18,842 nt of DNA from CAYLJV01 sp964554215 (GTDB lineage: Archaea; Hadarchaeota; Hadarchaeia; Hadarchaeales; JAGGTB01). Of the stretch, positions 7,328 to 14,232 are shown one piece after another. The notes under the pieces were generated by a model, which saw nothing but the letters and a program-made list of their open reading frames with translations, was not told the origin of the DNA and made no database searches. A program made the position numbers and the translations under genes. Within the stretch, counting starts at the first letter, position 1; each line of letters begins with the position of its first letter. The DNA lies in NCBI GenBank assembly GCA_964554215.1, contig CAZKND010000025.1:1-18842 (forward strand), in the 5' to 3' direction.

Positions 7328-7891
7328 TTGATACATTTGGAAGTAATTACTTGCTCAAAGAAAGGTAACGAAGTAAGAAAAGCCCTAAAGAAAGCCGCAG
7401 AAGAGGTAAACGAAAAATTATCCAAAAAAACAGGTTCAATCGCAAAAATAGACGTCACCACAAATGTTGGCCTACCCGGAGCCAAGATAAACCTCATAGT
7501 CACAATCGACGACAGCAAAGAAAGATCCAAAAAAATACTATGGACCAACAAAGGCGGAGCATCGGAAGAAGACGCCCTGACCAAAGCCAAAGAAAGCATC
7601 AACAAAAAATTCGAGAGCGAAAAAGGCGAACTTGCCGACTCCTACATAGAATACACCAGCCCACCTATGCCGCAAAAAGTGTACGTCACAATCTTACTAG
7701 CCGTTAACGGAAAAGTTTCCAAAAAAACGGACAATCTAACCACACAAGAAAGACGAGCAAGGATAAACGAGATGGTAAACCTGGCCGGTGGAAACCCAAA
7801 AACGATTAATATATCGAAAATGGCCGACTGCTTCAACGTCAACAGAGATATAATCTACAACGATTTGAAAAAACTAGGCTTGAAACGTTAA
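7328..7891 (+). CDS. Helix-turn-helix protein of unknown family, possible pilus regulator (187 aa)
   Basis: The C-terminus (about 144-187) contains a helix-turn-helix pattern: ISKMADCFNVNRDIIYNDLK, with a first helix, a turn and a recognition helix. The N-terminal 120 residues show alternating beta and alpha segments, with two strand-rich parts near residues 40-62 and 108-130. I do not recognise this domain. The protein is Lys-rich, in contrast to the acidic pilus proteins, consistent with DNA binding. The TTG start at 7328 is uncertain; TTG 7337 is in frame and follows GGGTTGA. The gene is divergent from the class III pilin and shares with it a promoter region holding an imperfect palindrome, so it may regulate pilus genes. 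That role is inferred from position only. Its stop overlaps that of the platform gene on the other strand. Confidence 0.6.
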   Translation: MIHLEVITCSKKGNEVRKALKKAAEEVNEKLSKKTGSIAKIDVTTNVGLPGAKINLIVTIDDSKERSKKILWTNKGGASEEDALTKAKESINKKFESEKGELADSYIEYTSPPMPQKVYVTILLAVNGKVSKKTDNLTTQERRARINEMVNLAGGNPKTINISKMADCFNVNRDIIYNDLKKLGLKR

Positions 7892-8856
7892 AGCAGAAAG
7901 CCTAGAGCTATCTTAGCTCCATAAAAAACCCCAAAAGAAGCGGGAGAGAATAGAGGAATATACATCAACCCCTTTCCAAATTCTCCATACCTAATCACAC
8001 CTACAGCTAAAGAAGTGATAGCAGCCTGTATAATTATGAAAAGTGAGATTATCATAGTCGTGCCAGGAGGCAAAATAGCTCCCCCCATCTCCATACCTCC
8101 AGAACCCCCTCCAGTTGCACCCATTGTGGAGAAAACATCGGCCAAAGCAACTACCAGACCAGTGATAAACGGAGCTGCGAAAAGAGAAGCCGCGAGAAGG
8201 AACATGACCTGCTGAGTCGTGGAAGACTTCCTCTGCCTCTGGATAGTATGAGTCTCCCTAATATCTTCAGAAACCGCCTCCAAAACATCCGCCAATTCCG
8301 CACCTCTTTCCATACCTTCAACCACCAAGAAAAAAGCCCTCTGAAGCAATTCCGAATTATTTCTATTAGCCATAGCCTTAAGAGCACCCTTCATCGACCT
8401 ACCACGCCTAACTTGTGAAATGGTCCTTTCAAACTCTTCAGAAAGTGCTCCATAATTAGACTTTGAAACATCCTCCAAAGCCTCATCCATACTTACACCT
8501 GCCCTCAAAGCGGTCGACATCTGCCTAAGAGCATCGGGCAAAGGCTCCTCCATCTCACTAACCCTCTGCTGCATAAGGAAATAAGGCAAAACATAGACCA
8601 TAGCCAAAAATATGAGTACAAAAACGAGCCCTCCATAGATCCAACCCGGCAAGAACGGGAACGGAATCGGTATGAAAAGAGGAACAACCGCCAAACTCAC
8701 CCACGCTATGATGGCGACTATAAGAGTTATGCTCAAAAACTCCGAACCTGAAAAAGCAACATTGGTAGATTTGAGCTTCTGCTCCAGATTATCTACGAAA
8801 TCTTCCGGGAATATATTGCTAGTAGCCTCTTCAAGTCTTTCTAAAATCGACGGAAT
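7888..8856 (-). CDS. TadC/FlaJ-like pilus platform protein with AUU start (322 aa)
   Basis: This is a polytopic inner platform protein of a type IV pilus, expected to partner the ATPase. About 40 residues of amphipathic N-terminus (PSILERLEEA, then NLEQKL) are followed by helices near 42-61 and 72-93, the cytoplasmic T2SSF helical domain (about 100-205, with NYGALSEEFERTISQVRRGR) and three C-terminal helices. The first ATG/GTG/TTG in frame is TTG 8736, which would cut off the N-terminus. The frame is open with 41 sense codons up to the previous gene's TAA, and this part aligns with the paralogue upstream (DEELHRANM versus EQKLKSTNV). ATT 8856 lies about six bases after GGAGGTG, so I start there; ATC 8859 is the alternative. 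Confidence 0.85.
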   Translation of the reverse strand: MPSILERLEEATSNIFPEDFVDNLEQKLKSTNVAFSGSEFLSITLIVAIIAWVSLAVVPLFIPIPFPFLPGWIYGGLVFVLIFLAMVYVLPYFLMQQRVSEMEEPLPDALRQMSTALRAGVSMDEALEDVSKSNYGALSEEFERTISQVRRGRSMKGALKAMANRNNSELLQRAFFLVVEGMERGAELADVLEAVSEDIRETHTIQRQRKSSTTQQVMFLLAASLFAAPFITGLVVALADVFSTMGATGGGSGGMEMGGAILPPGTTMIISLFIIIQAAITSLAVGVIRYGEFGKGLMYIPLFSPASFGVFYGAKIALGFLL

Positions 8857-8869
8857 GATTTACACCTCC
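8854..8869 (-). promoter_or_regulatory. SD before a non-canonical start
   Basis: GGAGGTG (8869-8863) encodes the last residues (PEV) of the upstream platform protein, directly before its TAA. It is spaced three bases from ATC 8859 and six from ATT 8856, and there is no ATG, GTG or TTG nearby. The site shows that translation of the next gene most likely initiates here. Confidence 0.6.
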
Positions 8870-10158
8870 GGCTCCATCCTTTTGAACATAATTACCATAT
8901 AGAACAGCAAAAATGGCAACCCGCCCAAATAAAGACCAGCCAACATGGGTAAAGAAAGTCCAAGCTCACCCATGAAAGACCCTACAATAATGATAACAAT
9001 CAACATTGGAGGAATCACAGCCCCTCCAAACATGTACATCATGCCCATCATGTTCAAAGACTCAGTATAATCCCTCAGATTCATCCTCAGATCAAAAGCA
9101 GTTTCATCGGCCAAAATGGACAGAGTCCTCGAAAGATTCCCACCCGTAGTCAAAGTCCTCTGAATCTGACGAACACCTCGCTCCAAAGCCTCCGAATCAA
9201 CCCTCTCCCTCAAAGAAGTCAAAGCACCTACCATAGATTCTCCTGTCCTCATCTCTTGAAGTGTCCTATCAAACTCCTCCGACAACGCACCATAATTCGC
9301 GTCCGCAACAGAATGCATAGACTCCGGCAAACCGATTCCGGAAGAAAGCTGAGTGGCCATATGTCTCAAAGCATAAGGAATCTCCTGATTGACTTCGGAA
9401 GCCCTACTGCTAATCTTCGAACTCGGTCGAGACCTACCCACCATCAACGAAGCTAAAAAGACAACCGGAGGTACAACAGCCATGAAAACAGAAATGCCCA
9501 TGAGAGCCCAAATGACTATCAAAGAAATTACCGCGCCAGTAACTCCAATTCCCATAAGAAGAGAAATATATCTAGTAGGTGTGATGTCCATATTAGCCCT
9601 ATGAAGCTCCTCATCAAGTCCAGTGAAGAAACCGCTCATCTTACTCGCAGGTCCACTGAAAATACCGGCAAAAACCCCAACCAAACGTTCCGAAAGAGGC
9701 TTTTTCAGCTCTTCATCCCTCTTGTCCTCCCATTCTTCTTCCTCTTCCATCTCTTCCTCCCACTCAGTCTCTTGTTGCTCCGACTCCACCTCCATCCTTC
9801 TCAAGTCTTGTAACCTATCAGAAAGTTCTGGACCTTCTTCCTCCTCCGCTCCTGAATCCCCCGAAGCCGCCTGCGCCATCTTTCCTGGAGCCTGTGAAGT
9901 AACCTCACCTGTTTTCTCTACACCATGCCCAACGCTGGAAAAAAAGCTTAAAAATCTCTCTTTAATCCCCTTGCTTTCTTCTTCCTCCTCACCCTCCTCA
10001 GTTTCCTCACTTCCTTCCTCGGCATCTTGAGATTCTTCTTCCTCCCCCACCGCACCCATCTCTTTTAATTCCTGTAATCTATCAGAAACTCCTGGACCTT
10101 TCTTCTCTTCACCACCAGACTCCTCCTCATCGCCATCGGTATTATCTTCAGGCATCAT
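8860..10158 (-). CDS. TadB/FlaJ-like platform protein with long acidic duplicated N-terminus (432 aa)
   Basis: The C-terminal 260 residues are a T2SSF/FlaJ-like platform protein: an amphipathic lead-in, helices near 196-220 and 222-240, a cytoplasmic helical domain at about 255-360 (NYGALSEEFDRTLQEMRTGE) and C-terminal helices near 370-395 and 402-425. The first 175 residues are exceptional: Glu-rich, with two copies of a module that begins GPxxSDRLQxLxxM (21-34 and 109-122), passes through an acidic linker and ends with a Kxx(x)ER-aromatic helix (63-84 and 152-175). The start is ATG 10158, which overlaps the upstream stop (TGATG). ATG 10155 is equally possible and has better spacing (seven bases) from GGAGG. 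The acidic arm is cytoplasmic by topology and may dock the ATPase; this is inference. Confidence 0.87.
   Translation of the reverse strand: MMPEDNTDGDEEESGGEEKKGPGVSDRLQELKEMGAVGEEEESQDAEEGSEETEEGEEEEESKGIKERFLSFFSSVGHGVEKTGEVTSQAPGKMAQAASGDSGAEEEEGPELSDRLQDLRRMEVESEQQETEWEEEMEEEEEWEDKRDEELKKPLSERLVGVFAGIFSGPASKMSGFFTGLDEELHRANMDITPTRYISLLMGIGVTGAVISLIVIWALMGISVFMAVVPPVVFLASLMVGRSRPSSKISSRASEVNQEIPYALRHMATQLSSGIGLPESMHSVADANYGALSEEFDRTLQEMRTGESMVGALTSLRERVDSEALERGVRQIQRTLTTGGNLSRTLSILADETAFDLRMNLRDYTESLNMMGMMYMFGGAVIPPMLIVIIIVGSFMGELGLSLPMLAGLYLGGLPFLLFYMVIMFKRMEPEV
9634..9834 (-). repeat. Internal module copy 2 of the platform protein N-terminus
   Basis: This encodes residues 109-175: GPELSDRLQDLRRM, an acidic stretch, then KKPLSERLVGVF and following residues. 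Equivalent positions in copy 1 lie 88-90 residues earlier. Confidence 0.6.
9907..10098 (-). repeat. Internal module copy 1 of the platform protein N-terminus
   Basis: This encodes residues 21-84: GPGVSDRLQELKEM, an acidic stretch, then SKGIKERFLSFF and following residues. The first motif is also well conserved at DNA level in copy 2 (the strings around CTATCAGAAA recur about 264 bases apart). Confidence 0.6.
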
Positions 10159-11891
10159 CAGTCCTCCTTATCTTTCCCTTCAGGAATCTCCATATCCTCC
10201 TCTTCTAAATTTTCACTCTCAATTTCATCCAAGAATCCTTGAGGATCTCGATAATATCTCTCAAAAACATCTCCTACATCCATAACATCTCTAATATCAT
10301 TCTCCCTCATCCACTCCAAAACCGCCGCACGTCTCTTAATCTCCATTTCCACCTCTTTACCGGAAACACCCGCATATTCCGCTATATCTCTTTTAATACT
10401 GCTCGGTACTCCCGTAGCTTCCAGCTTATCCTTCTTCGCATTCCACTTGTAAATCTGACTGAGCTGAGGTTGACCGTCCTCCATACCTGTCAACTCTGCA
10501 ATCTCCGTAATACGTCGAATCATTCCCTTCTCATGATGCTGCATCCTCTGCTGCTGCACCACAGCGTTCAAAGCAGGAATCATAACCTCCGGAACGCTCA
10601 TGGGAGGCTCGGTTAATCGAGTGATTGTCTCTTTAGCACTGTTGGAGTGTATCGTACCCATACATCCGTCATGTCCAGTGTTCATTCCTGTAAACATCGT
10701 CATCGCCTCAGGACCTCTAACCTCTCCTACAATGATTCTGTCAGGACGCATACGAAGAGAGTTTTTAACCAATTCCTCCATGCCTACTTCACCCTTACCC
10801 TCAACGTTAGGAGCCCTAGTCTCCAATCTAATCCAGTGTTCGTGGGGTAAATTAAGCTCAGCAGTATCCTCAATAGAAATTATCCTCTCTTTACCCCGTA
10901 CAAATGAGGTCAAAGTGTTCAGAGTTGTACTTTTACCACTAGCCGTACCTCCGGCAATCAGTATATTGGAGGGTTTCGCCTCCATACCATCAACCGCAAG
11001 CCAAAGGAATGCCGCCACCTCCGTAGTTAAAGTGTTGAAATCAATGATATCTACAATGGTAAGAGGGTCTTCTCGGAACTTACGGATAGTCAGAGTAGGC
11101 CCATCCAATGAGATAGGAGGAATCGTAGCATTAACTCTGCTACCGTCCGGAAGGGTCGCATCAAGCAACGGGTTCTGTTTATCTATACGACGACCCACAT
11201 TCCGACCCATCTTCTCTATCTGGTGGGTGAGTTCATCTTCCTCTTCAAAACTAATATTAGTCTTACACATCCCATGCTCTCTGTCATAAACATACACGGG
11301 TTTATTCGTAGCGGTGACCATTATCTCCTCAAGCTTATCATCTTCAAGAAGAATATCGAGCAATCCAAAACCAACCATATCCCTAACAATTATTTTTGCC
11401 ATCTGGTCAAGATCCTTCTCCGAGTGAGAACCAGGTAATTCTCTCTCGGTAAGCATTCCTCTAATCTCCTTAGCAAGTCTATCTTTTTTGGCCTCCCTGT
11501 CTGAAGCTTCCTCTAGATCTACATCTATGTCGTCTATAGCTCTCTCCCTTACTTCAGTCATTATCTCCCTCTCTTGAGATGACAAATCGGGAAGATCCGC
11601 TTTGTAGTAAGGTTGGTCGCTCTTTTCAGTTTCATAAATAGTAGCCTGACCTCTCTCCTCAATAGTCTCCGTAAACTCTATATCCCCCTCCGAATCCACA
11701 GAGATATCCGGTATCTTATCGGGAGAACCCTCTTCTCCACCCTCTCCAGAAACTAATTCCTCTTCATCACCTATCGTCTCAGACGTTTCATCGCCAAGAG
11801 GTATCTCCTCTCCTTCTTCAATCCCTTCAAACCACTCACCTAAACCCTCCTCCTCGTCCTTTTTTTGTTCAGAATCTTTAGGATTAGACAT
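10158..11891 (-). CDS. Type II/IV secretion-type pilus ATPase, archaeal TadA/VirB11-like (577 aa)
   Basis: This is the cytoplasmic hexameric ATPase that powers pilus assembly. All four signatures are visible: Walker A GGTASGKST (314-322), Asp box IISIEDTAEL (337-345), Walker B RPDRIIVGEVRG (382-393) and His box TGHDGCMGTIHSNS (405-418). The N-terminal domain (about 100-270) is typical of the family. The first 80 residues form a very acidic, low-complexity tail, and the C-terminus is acidic too. ATG 11891 is chosen (AGAGG about five bases upstream); a TTG at 11894 is also in frame. It is first in the motor operon, and its stop overlaps the start of the TadB-like gene. I see no neighbouring archaellum accessory genes, so a pilus rather than an archaellum is the likelier machine. 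Confidence 0.93.
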   Translation of the reverse strand: MSNPKDSEQKKDEEEGLGEWFEGIEEGEEIPLGDETSETIGDEEELVSGEGGEEGSPDKIPDISVDSEGDIEFTETIEERGQATIYETEKSDQPYYKADLPDLSSQEREIMTEVRERAIDDIDVDLEEASDREAKKDRLAKEIRGMLTERELPGSHSEKDLDQMAKIIVRDMVGFGLLDILLEDDKLEEIMVTATNKPVYVYDREHGMCKTNISFEEEDELTHQIEKMGRNVGRRIDKQNPLLDATLPDGSRVNATIPPISLDGPTLTIRKFREDPLTIVDIIDFNTLTTEVAAFLWLAVDGMEAKPSNILIAGGTASGKSTTLNTLTSFVRGKERIISIEDTAELNLPHEHWIRLETRAPNVEGKGEVGMEELVKNSLRMRPDRIIVGEVRGPEAMTMFTGMNTGHDGCMGTIHSNSAKETITRLTEPPMSVPEVMIPALNAVVQQQRMQHHEKGMIRRITEIAELTGMEDGQPQLSQIYKWNAKKDKLEATGVPSSIKRDIAEYAGVSGKEVEMEIKRRAAVLEWMRENDIRDVMDVGDVFERYYRDPQGFLDEIESENLEEEDMEIPEGKDKED

Positions 11892-11926
11892 CAAATCCTC
11901 TCTTGAAACAAATATGTTCTTTTTTC

Positions 11927-11937
11927 ATTATAAAGTT
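11927..11937 (-). promoter_or_regulatory. TATA box of the pilus motor operon
   Basis: CTTTATAATG on the - strand lies about 40 bases before ATG 11891. It predicts a start near 11906 and a short leader holding the AGAGG SD. Confidence 0.45.
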
Positions 11938-12141
11938 GAGAGATTCTGTTCTTGAGACTCTAAAAAATTACCTCAACGAACTAAACCCGTATATACCTTA
12001 TTAGCCGAGAAAAACCCACTATTTCCTTAAAAGAAGAGCCATAAGAAGGTGAAAGCGGATTATAAATGGAATAGCTCGTTTAAAAAATACTAAATAGGTA
12101 AAGAAATATTGTAGAAAAGAATATTCAGAGATGATAAAAAG
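11938..12141. other. AT-rich divergent spacer before hjc
   Basis: This roughly 200-base spacer contains no convincing ORF. TATA-like stretches lie near 12056-12066 (ATTATAAATG) and 12078-12089 (GTTTAAAAAATA); the second fits an hjc promoter with a leader of about 30 bases. No RNA gene recognised. Confidence 0.35.
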
Positions 12142-12537
12142 ATGGGAAAAGGCAGTCGAGCCGAAAGAGAGCTCATAAACAAATTCTGGGAAAACGGATA
12201 CGCCACAATGAGATCACCTGCCTCAGGGTCGGGTCGAAAACACCCCCAACCGGACCTTCTCACAAGCGTAAACGGAGAAATGTACGGTATAGAAATAAAA
12301 TCATCCTCAGAAGAGACTATATATGTCAAAAAGGAAGAAATCAGAAAACTGAAAGATTTTTGCAACAAATTCGGATGCAAACCTCTAATCGGAGTTAGAT
12401 TCGATTATAAAGGATGGCTATTTTTCAGACCCGAAAAATGCGAAACCACTGAAAAGAGCTACAAAATAACCAGAGATGAAGTAGATTTGAACTTCGTAGA
12501 AGGAGAAGGGTTTAAAAAACAAAAGACAATATCCTAA
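12142..12537 (+). CDS. hjc: Holliday junction resolvase Hjc (131 aa)
   Basis: This is an archaeal structure-specific nuclease that cuts four-way DNA junctions during recombination repair. It has the fold and catalytic residues of the family: Glu8 in GSRAERELI, Asp38 in HPQPDLL and Glu51-X-Lys53 in IEIKSS, plus the family's RSPASGSGRKHPQPD stretch (24-38). The length is normal. The ATG at 12142 gives the standard MGKGSRAERE start. It stands alone between the motor operon and the aromatic genes, and the spacing of 47 bases to the convergent chorismate mutase gene leaves no room for another gene. Recognition is confident. Confidence 0.95.
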   Translation: MGKGSRAERELINKFWENGYATMRSPASGSGRKHPQPDLLTSVNGEMYGIEIKSSSEETIYVKKEEIRKLKDFCNKFGCKPLIGVRFDYKGWLFFRPEKCETTEKSYKITRDEVDLNFVEGEGFKKQKTIS

Positions 12538-12540
12538 CTG

Positions 12541-12582
12541 AAAAAATAAAAAACTAAAACCCTAATAGCTTTTAAAATAAAA
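12541..12582 (-). terminator. T-rich terminator of the aroC operon
   Basis: On the - strand, directly after the chorismate mutase stop, the sequence is T-rich (TTTTAGTTTTTTATTTTTTC near 12560-12541). Archaeal transcription typically stops at such tracts. No strong hairpin is needed or seen. Confidence 0.45.
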
Positions 12583-12584
12583 AT

Positions 12585-13373
12585 TCAGTAAACTACAACG
12601 CTTTCTACACTATCCAAATCACGAAGATCCTCAACCACTTCTCCACCAACCGGATTATTGGTTATAATAGTCAAACGAGGCTGAGCTGTGAGATAAGGAT
12701 CATCGGTAATCGACTGTCTAACACTCAAATCATGTTTAGAAATAACTCCCGAAACCTCACTTATAATCCCACTCTCAGTTGCATCAGTAGGAATAATCTC
12801 AAACAATCCCAAATCCAAATGTCGAGCTACACCTTTCAGATAAGGAACAGGCCTCAAATTGGAAAAAATACCTCTCAACTCATCATTCTCAAGAATAGTG
12901 CTTACAGTAGAATGAACAGCACGCCTATCCACATCCGCCTCCTCCGCAATCTGCACAGCTGGAACCCTTATCCCACCACAAACAACCTCCTCATCCTCAT
13001 GGGCTCTCAAGCCATACTTGTACAAAACCTTCGCAACCTTCAGCTGAGCGGGATTACCTTCAAAAAAATCCCGAATCTTACCCCACATATCAGCCGCACC
13101 GGAAAGTTCCTGCTCAGCACCCGCAGTCCTAGAAATAGTCAACCGGATAATATCCTCAGCAAACTCAGGGTCGATTCCTTCTTCAACCGCCTTCTTTCTA
13201 GCCTTCTCAACTACCTTCTGCTCCCTCCCCTTATCTCTAACTCCACGCCCCATATTCTCCTTGAGTTTTAAAATATCCTTAGCTACATCTATCCTATCAG
13301 ACAACAATTCTATAATCTTGTCATCTATCTCATCTATTCTATCCCTAAGTTGCCCCAACTCTTCTTCACTCAT
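12585..13373 (-). CDS. aroQ: Chorismate mutase fused to ACT-type amino acid regulator (262 aa)
   Basis: Residues 1-90 are an AroQ-class chorismate mutase (chorismate to prephenate). Residues equivalent to the E. coli active site are present with an offset of one: Arg10, Arg27, Lys38, Asp47, Arg50, Glu51, with Glu87 at the Gln88 position. Residues about 95-262 resemble the archaeal COG2150-type predicted regulator of amino acid metabolism: a winged-helix-like part (VQIAEEADVDRRAVHSTVS) followed by an ACT-like domain (GIISEVSGVISKHDLSVRQS). The ACT part suggests feedback control by an aromatic amino acid; this is inferred. The ATG at 13373 overlaps the shikimate kinase gene by eight bases. It is the last gene of the aroC operon, before a T-rich terminator. 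Confidence 0.88.
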   Translation of the reverse strand: MSEEELGQLRDRIDEIDDKIIELLSDRIDVAKDILKLKENMGRGVRDKGREQKVVEKARKKAVEEGIDPEFAEDIIRLTISRTAGAEQELSGAADMWGKIRDFFEGNPAQLKVAKVLYKYGLRAHEDEEVVCGGIRVPAVQIAEEADVDRRAVHSTVSTILENDELRGIFSNLRPVPYLKGVARHLDLGLFEIIPTDATESGIISEVSGVISKHDLSVRQSITDDPYLTAQPRLTIITNNPVGGEVVEDLRDLDSVESVVVY

Positions 13374-14232
13374 CTTTCAACACAGCTCCCTTCGCAGACG
13401 GTTTTGTCTCCAAAATTCTACCATCATACTTTTCCCAGGAATCTTTAATATCCTCTACCTTATCCTCCTCACAAACTGCAACATGGGCTGGACCCGTTCC
13501 AGTCAAACCGGCTGACTTAGCCCCATTCTCCAAAGCCATCAAAGAAGGTTCCGAATCATATCCAAAAACAGCGCAGTAAAGCAAACCATTAAGGGTCTGA
13601 GCCCCGGTCCAATTCCTAGAAAGGGCCTCATAATGGGCCAACTCCACCTGATCCGAAATCATTTCCACCTTCTCTTGATCCACCTCAACCGTATAAGACT
13701 GACTATCCGGAACAAAGATCAAAACGCTCAACTCCGGATCGACATCGAACCGGTTCAACATCTCCATCTCTTCATTATCCGTCACCGTCCCACCGCCAAG
13801 ATAAGAAGCCGACGCATCGTCAAAAGCCCCCGTTATAGTGGTTCCAGCGTCAAAAGCAGCTTCGATACCGATATCCAAAACCGCCTCATCGGACAACTCC
13901 TCACCGAGAGCTTCAGCAGTCGCAAGAACCGTGGCGTTAGCAGCCGCACTACTACTGGACAAACCCACAGCTATCGGCAAATCCGTCGTCGTCTCCACCC
14001 TTCCATCATAATCTTCAGAAACATCAAAACGGTCCAAAACCTTCTCCACACACATCTCCACCAGAGTAGGGTCCTCCGAAGAATCACCAACCTTGCCCTC
14101 AATCTCACCACTACCTTCCTCCAACTCCACCGTAGCCTCCACGCCCAAATCTATCGCAAAAGCCGCTCCTTTACCCAAAGCAATAGCATTGACAACAGTC
14201 ACAGATCCACACGCAAAAGCCGAACCTTTCAA
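13366..14232 (-). CDS. aroK: Archaeal shikimate kinase, GHMP family (288 aa)
   Basis: It phosphorylates shikimate with ATP. It belongs to the GHMP superfamily and is unrelated to bacterial AroK. The ATP loop PIAVGLSSSSAAANA lies at residues 86-100, and a C-terminal GHMP motif GLTGTGPAHVAV is near 247-258. The TTG start at 14232 overlaps the aroC stop (TTGA), with GAGG about seven bases upstream. The N-terminus MKGSAFACGSVTVVNAIALGKG matches the archaeal family. Its length is typical. It is translationally coupled to chorismate synthase and to the chorismate mutase that follows, which supports the assignment to shikimate rather than homoserine or mevalonate. Confidence 0.93.
   Translation of the reverse strand: MKGSAFACGSVTVVNAIALGKGAAFAIDLGVEATVELEEGSGEIEGKVGDSSEDPTLVEMCVEKVLDRFDVSEDYDGRVETTTDLPIAVGLSSSSAAANATVLATAEALGEELSDEAVLDIGIEAAFDAGTTITGAFDDASASYLGGGTVTDNEEMEMLNRFDVDPELSVLIFVPDSQSYTVEVDQEKVEMISDQVELAHYEALSRNWTGAQTLNGLLYCAVFGYDSEPSLMALENGAKSAGLTGTGPAHVAVCEEDKVEDIKDSWEKYDGRILETKPSAKGAVLKDE

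Noticed and set aside
9623..10030. Ser/Pro-rich frame opposite the acidic platform N-terminus
   Set aside because: It is the complement of Glu-rich codons (TCT/TCC runs) and has no SD or family feature.
7888..11891. Archaellum (Fla/Arl) motor interpretation for the ATPase and platform genes
   Set aside because: No FlaG/F/H-type genes nearby, there are two platform genes, and the pilins carry class III signals. A pilus fits better.
11938..12141. Possible small RNA in the hjc upstream spacer
   Set aside because: I found no C/D or H/ACA box pattern and no stable stem; AT-rich promoter DNA explains it.
12537..12589. Inverted repeat ACTGAA/TTCAGT bracketing the hjc-chorismate mutase gap
   Set aside because: Six-base arms 41 bases apart in AT-rich sequence and overlapping stop codons are likely chance.
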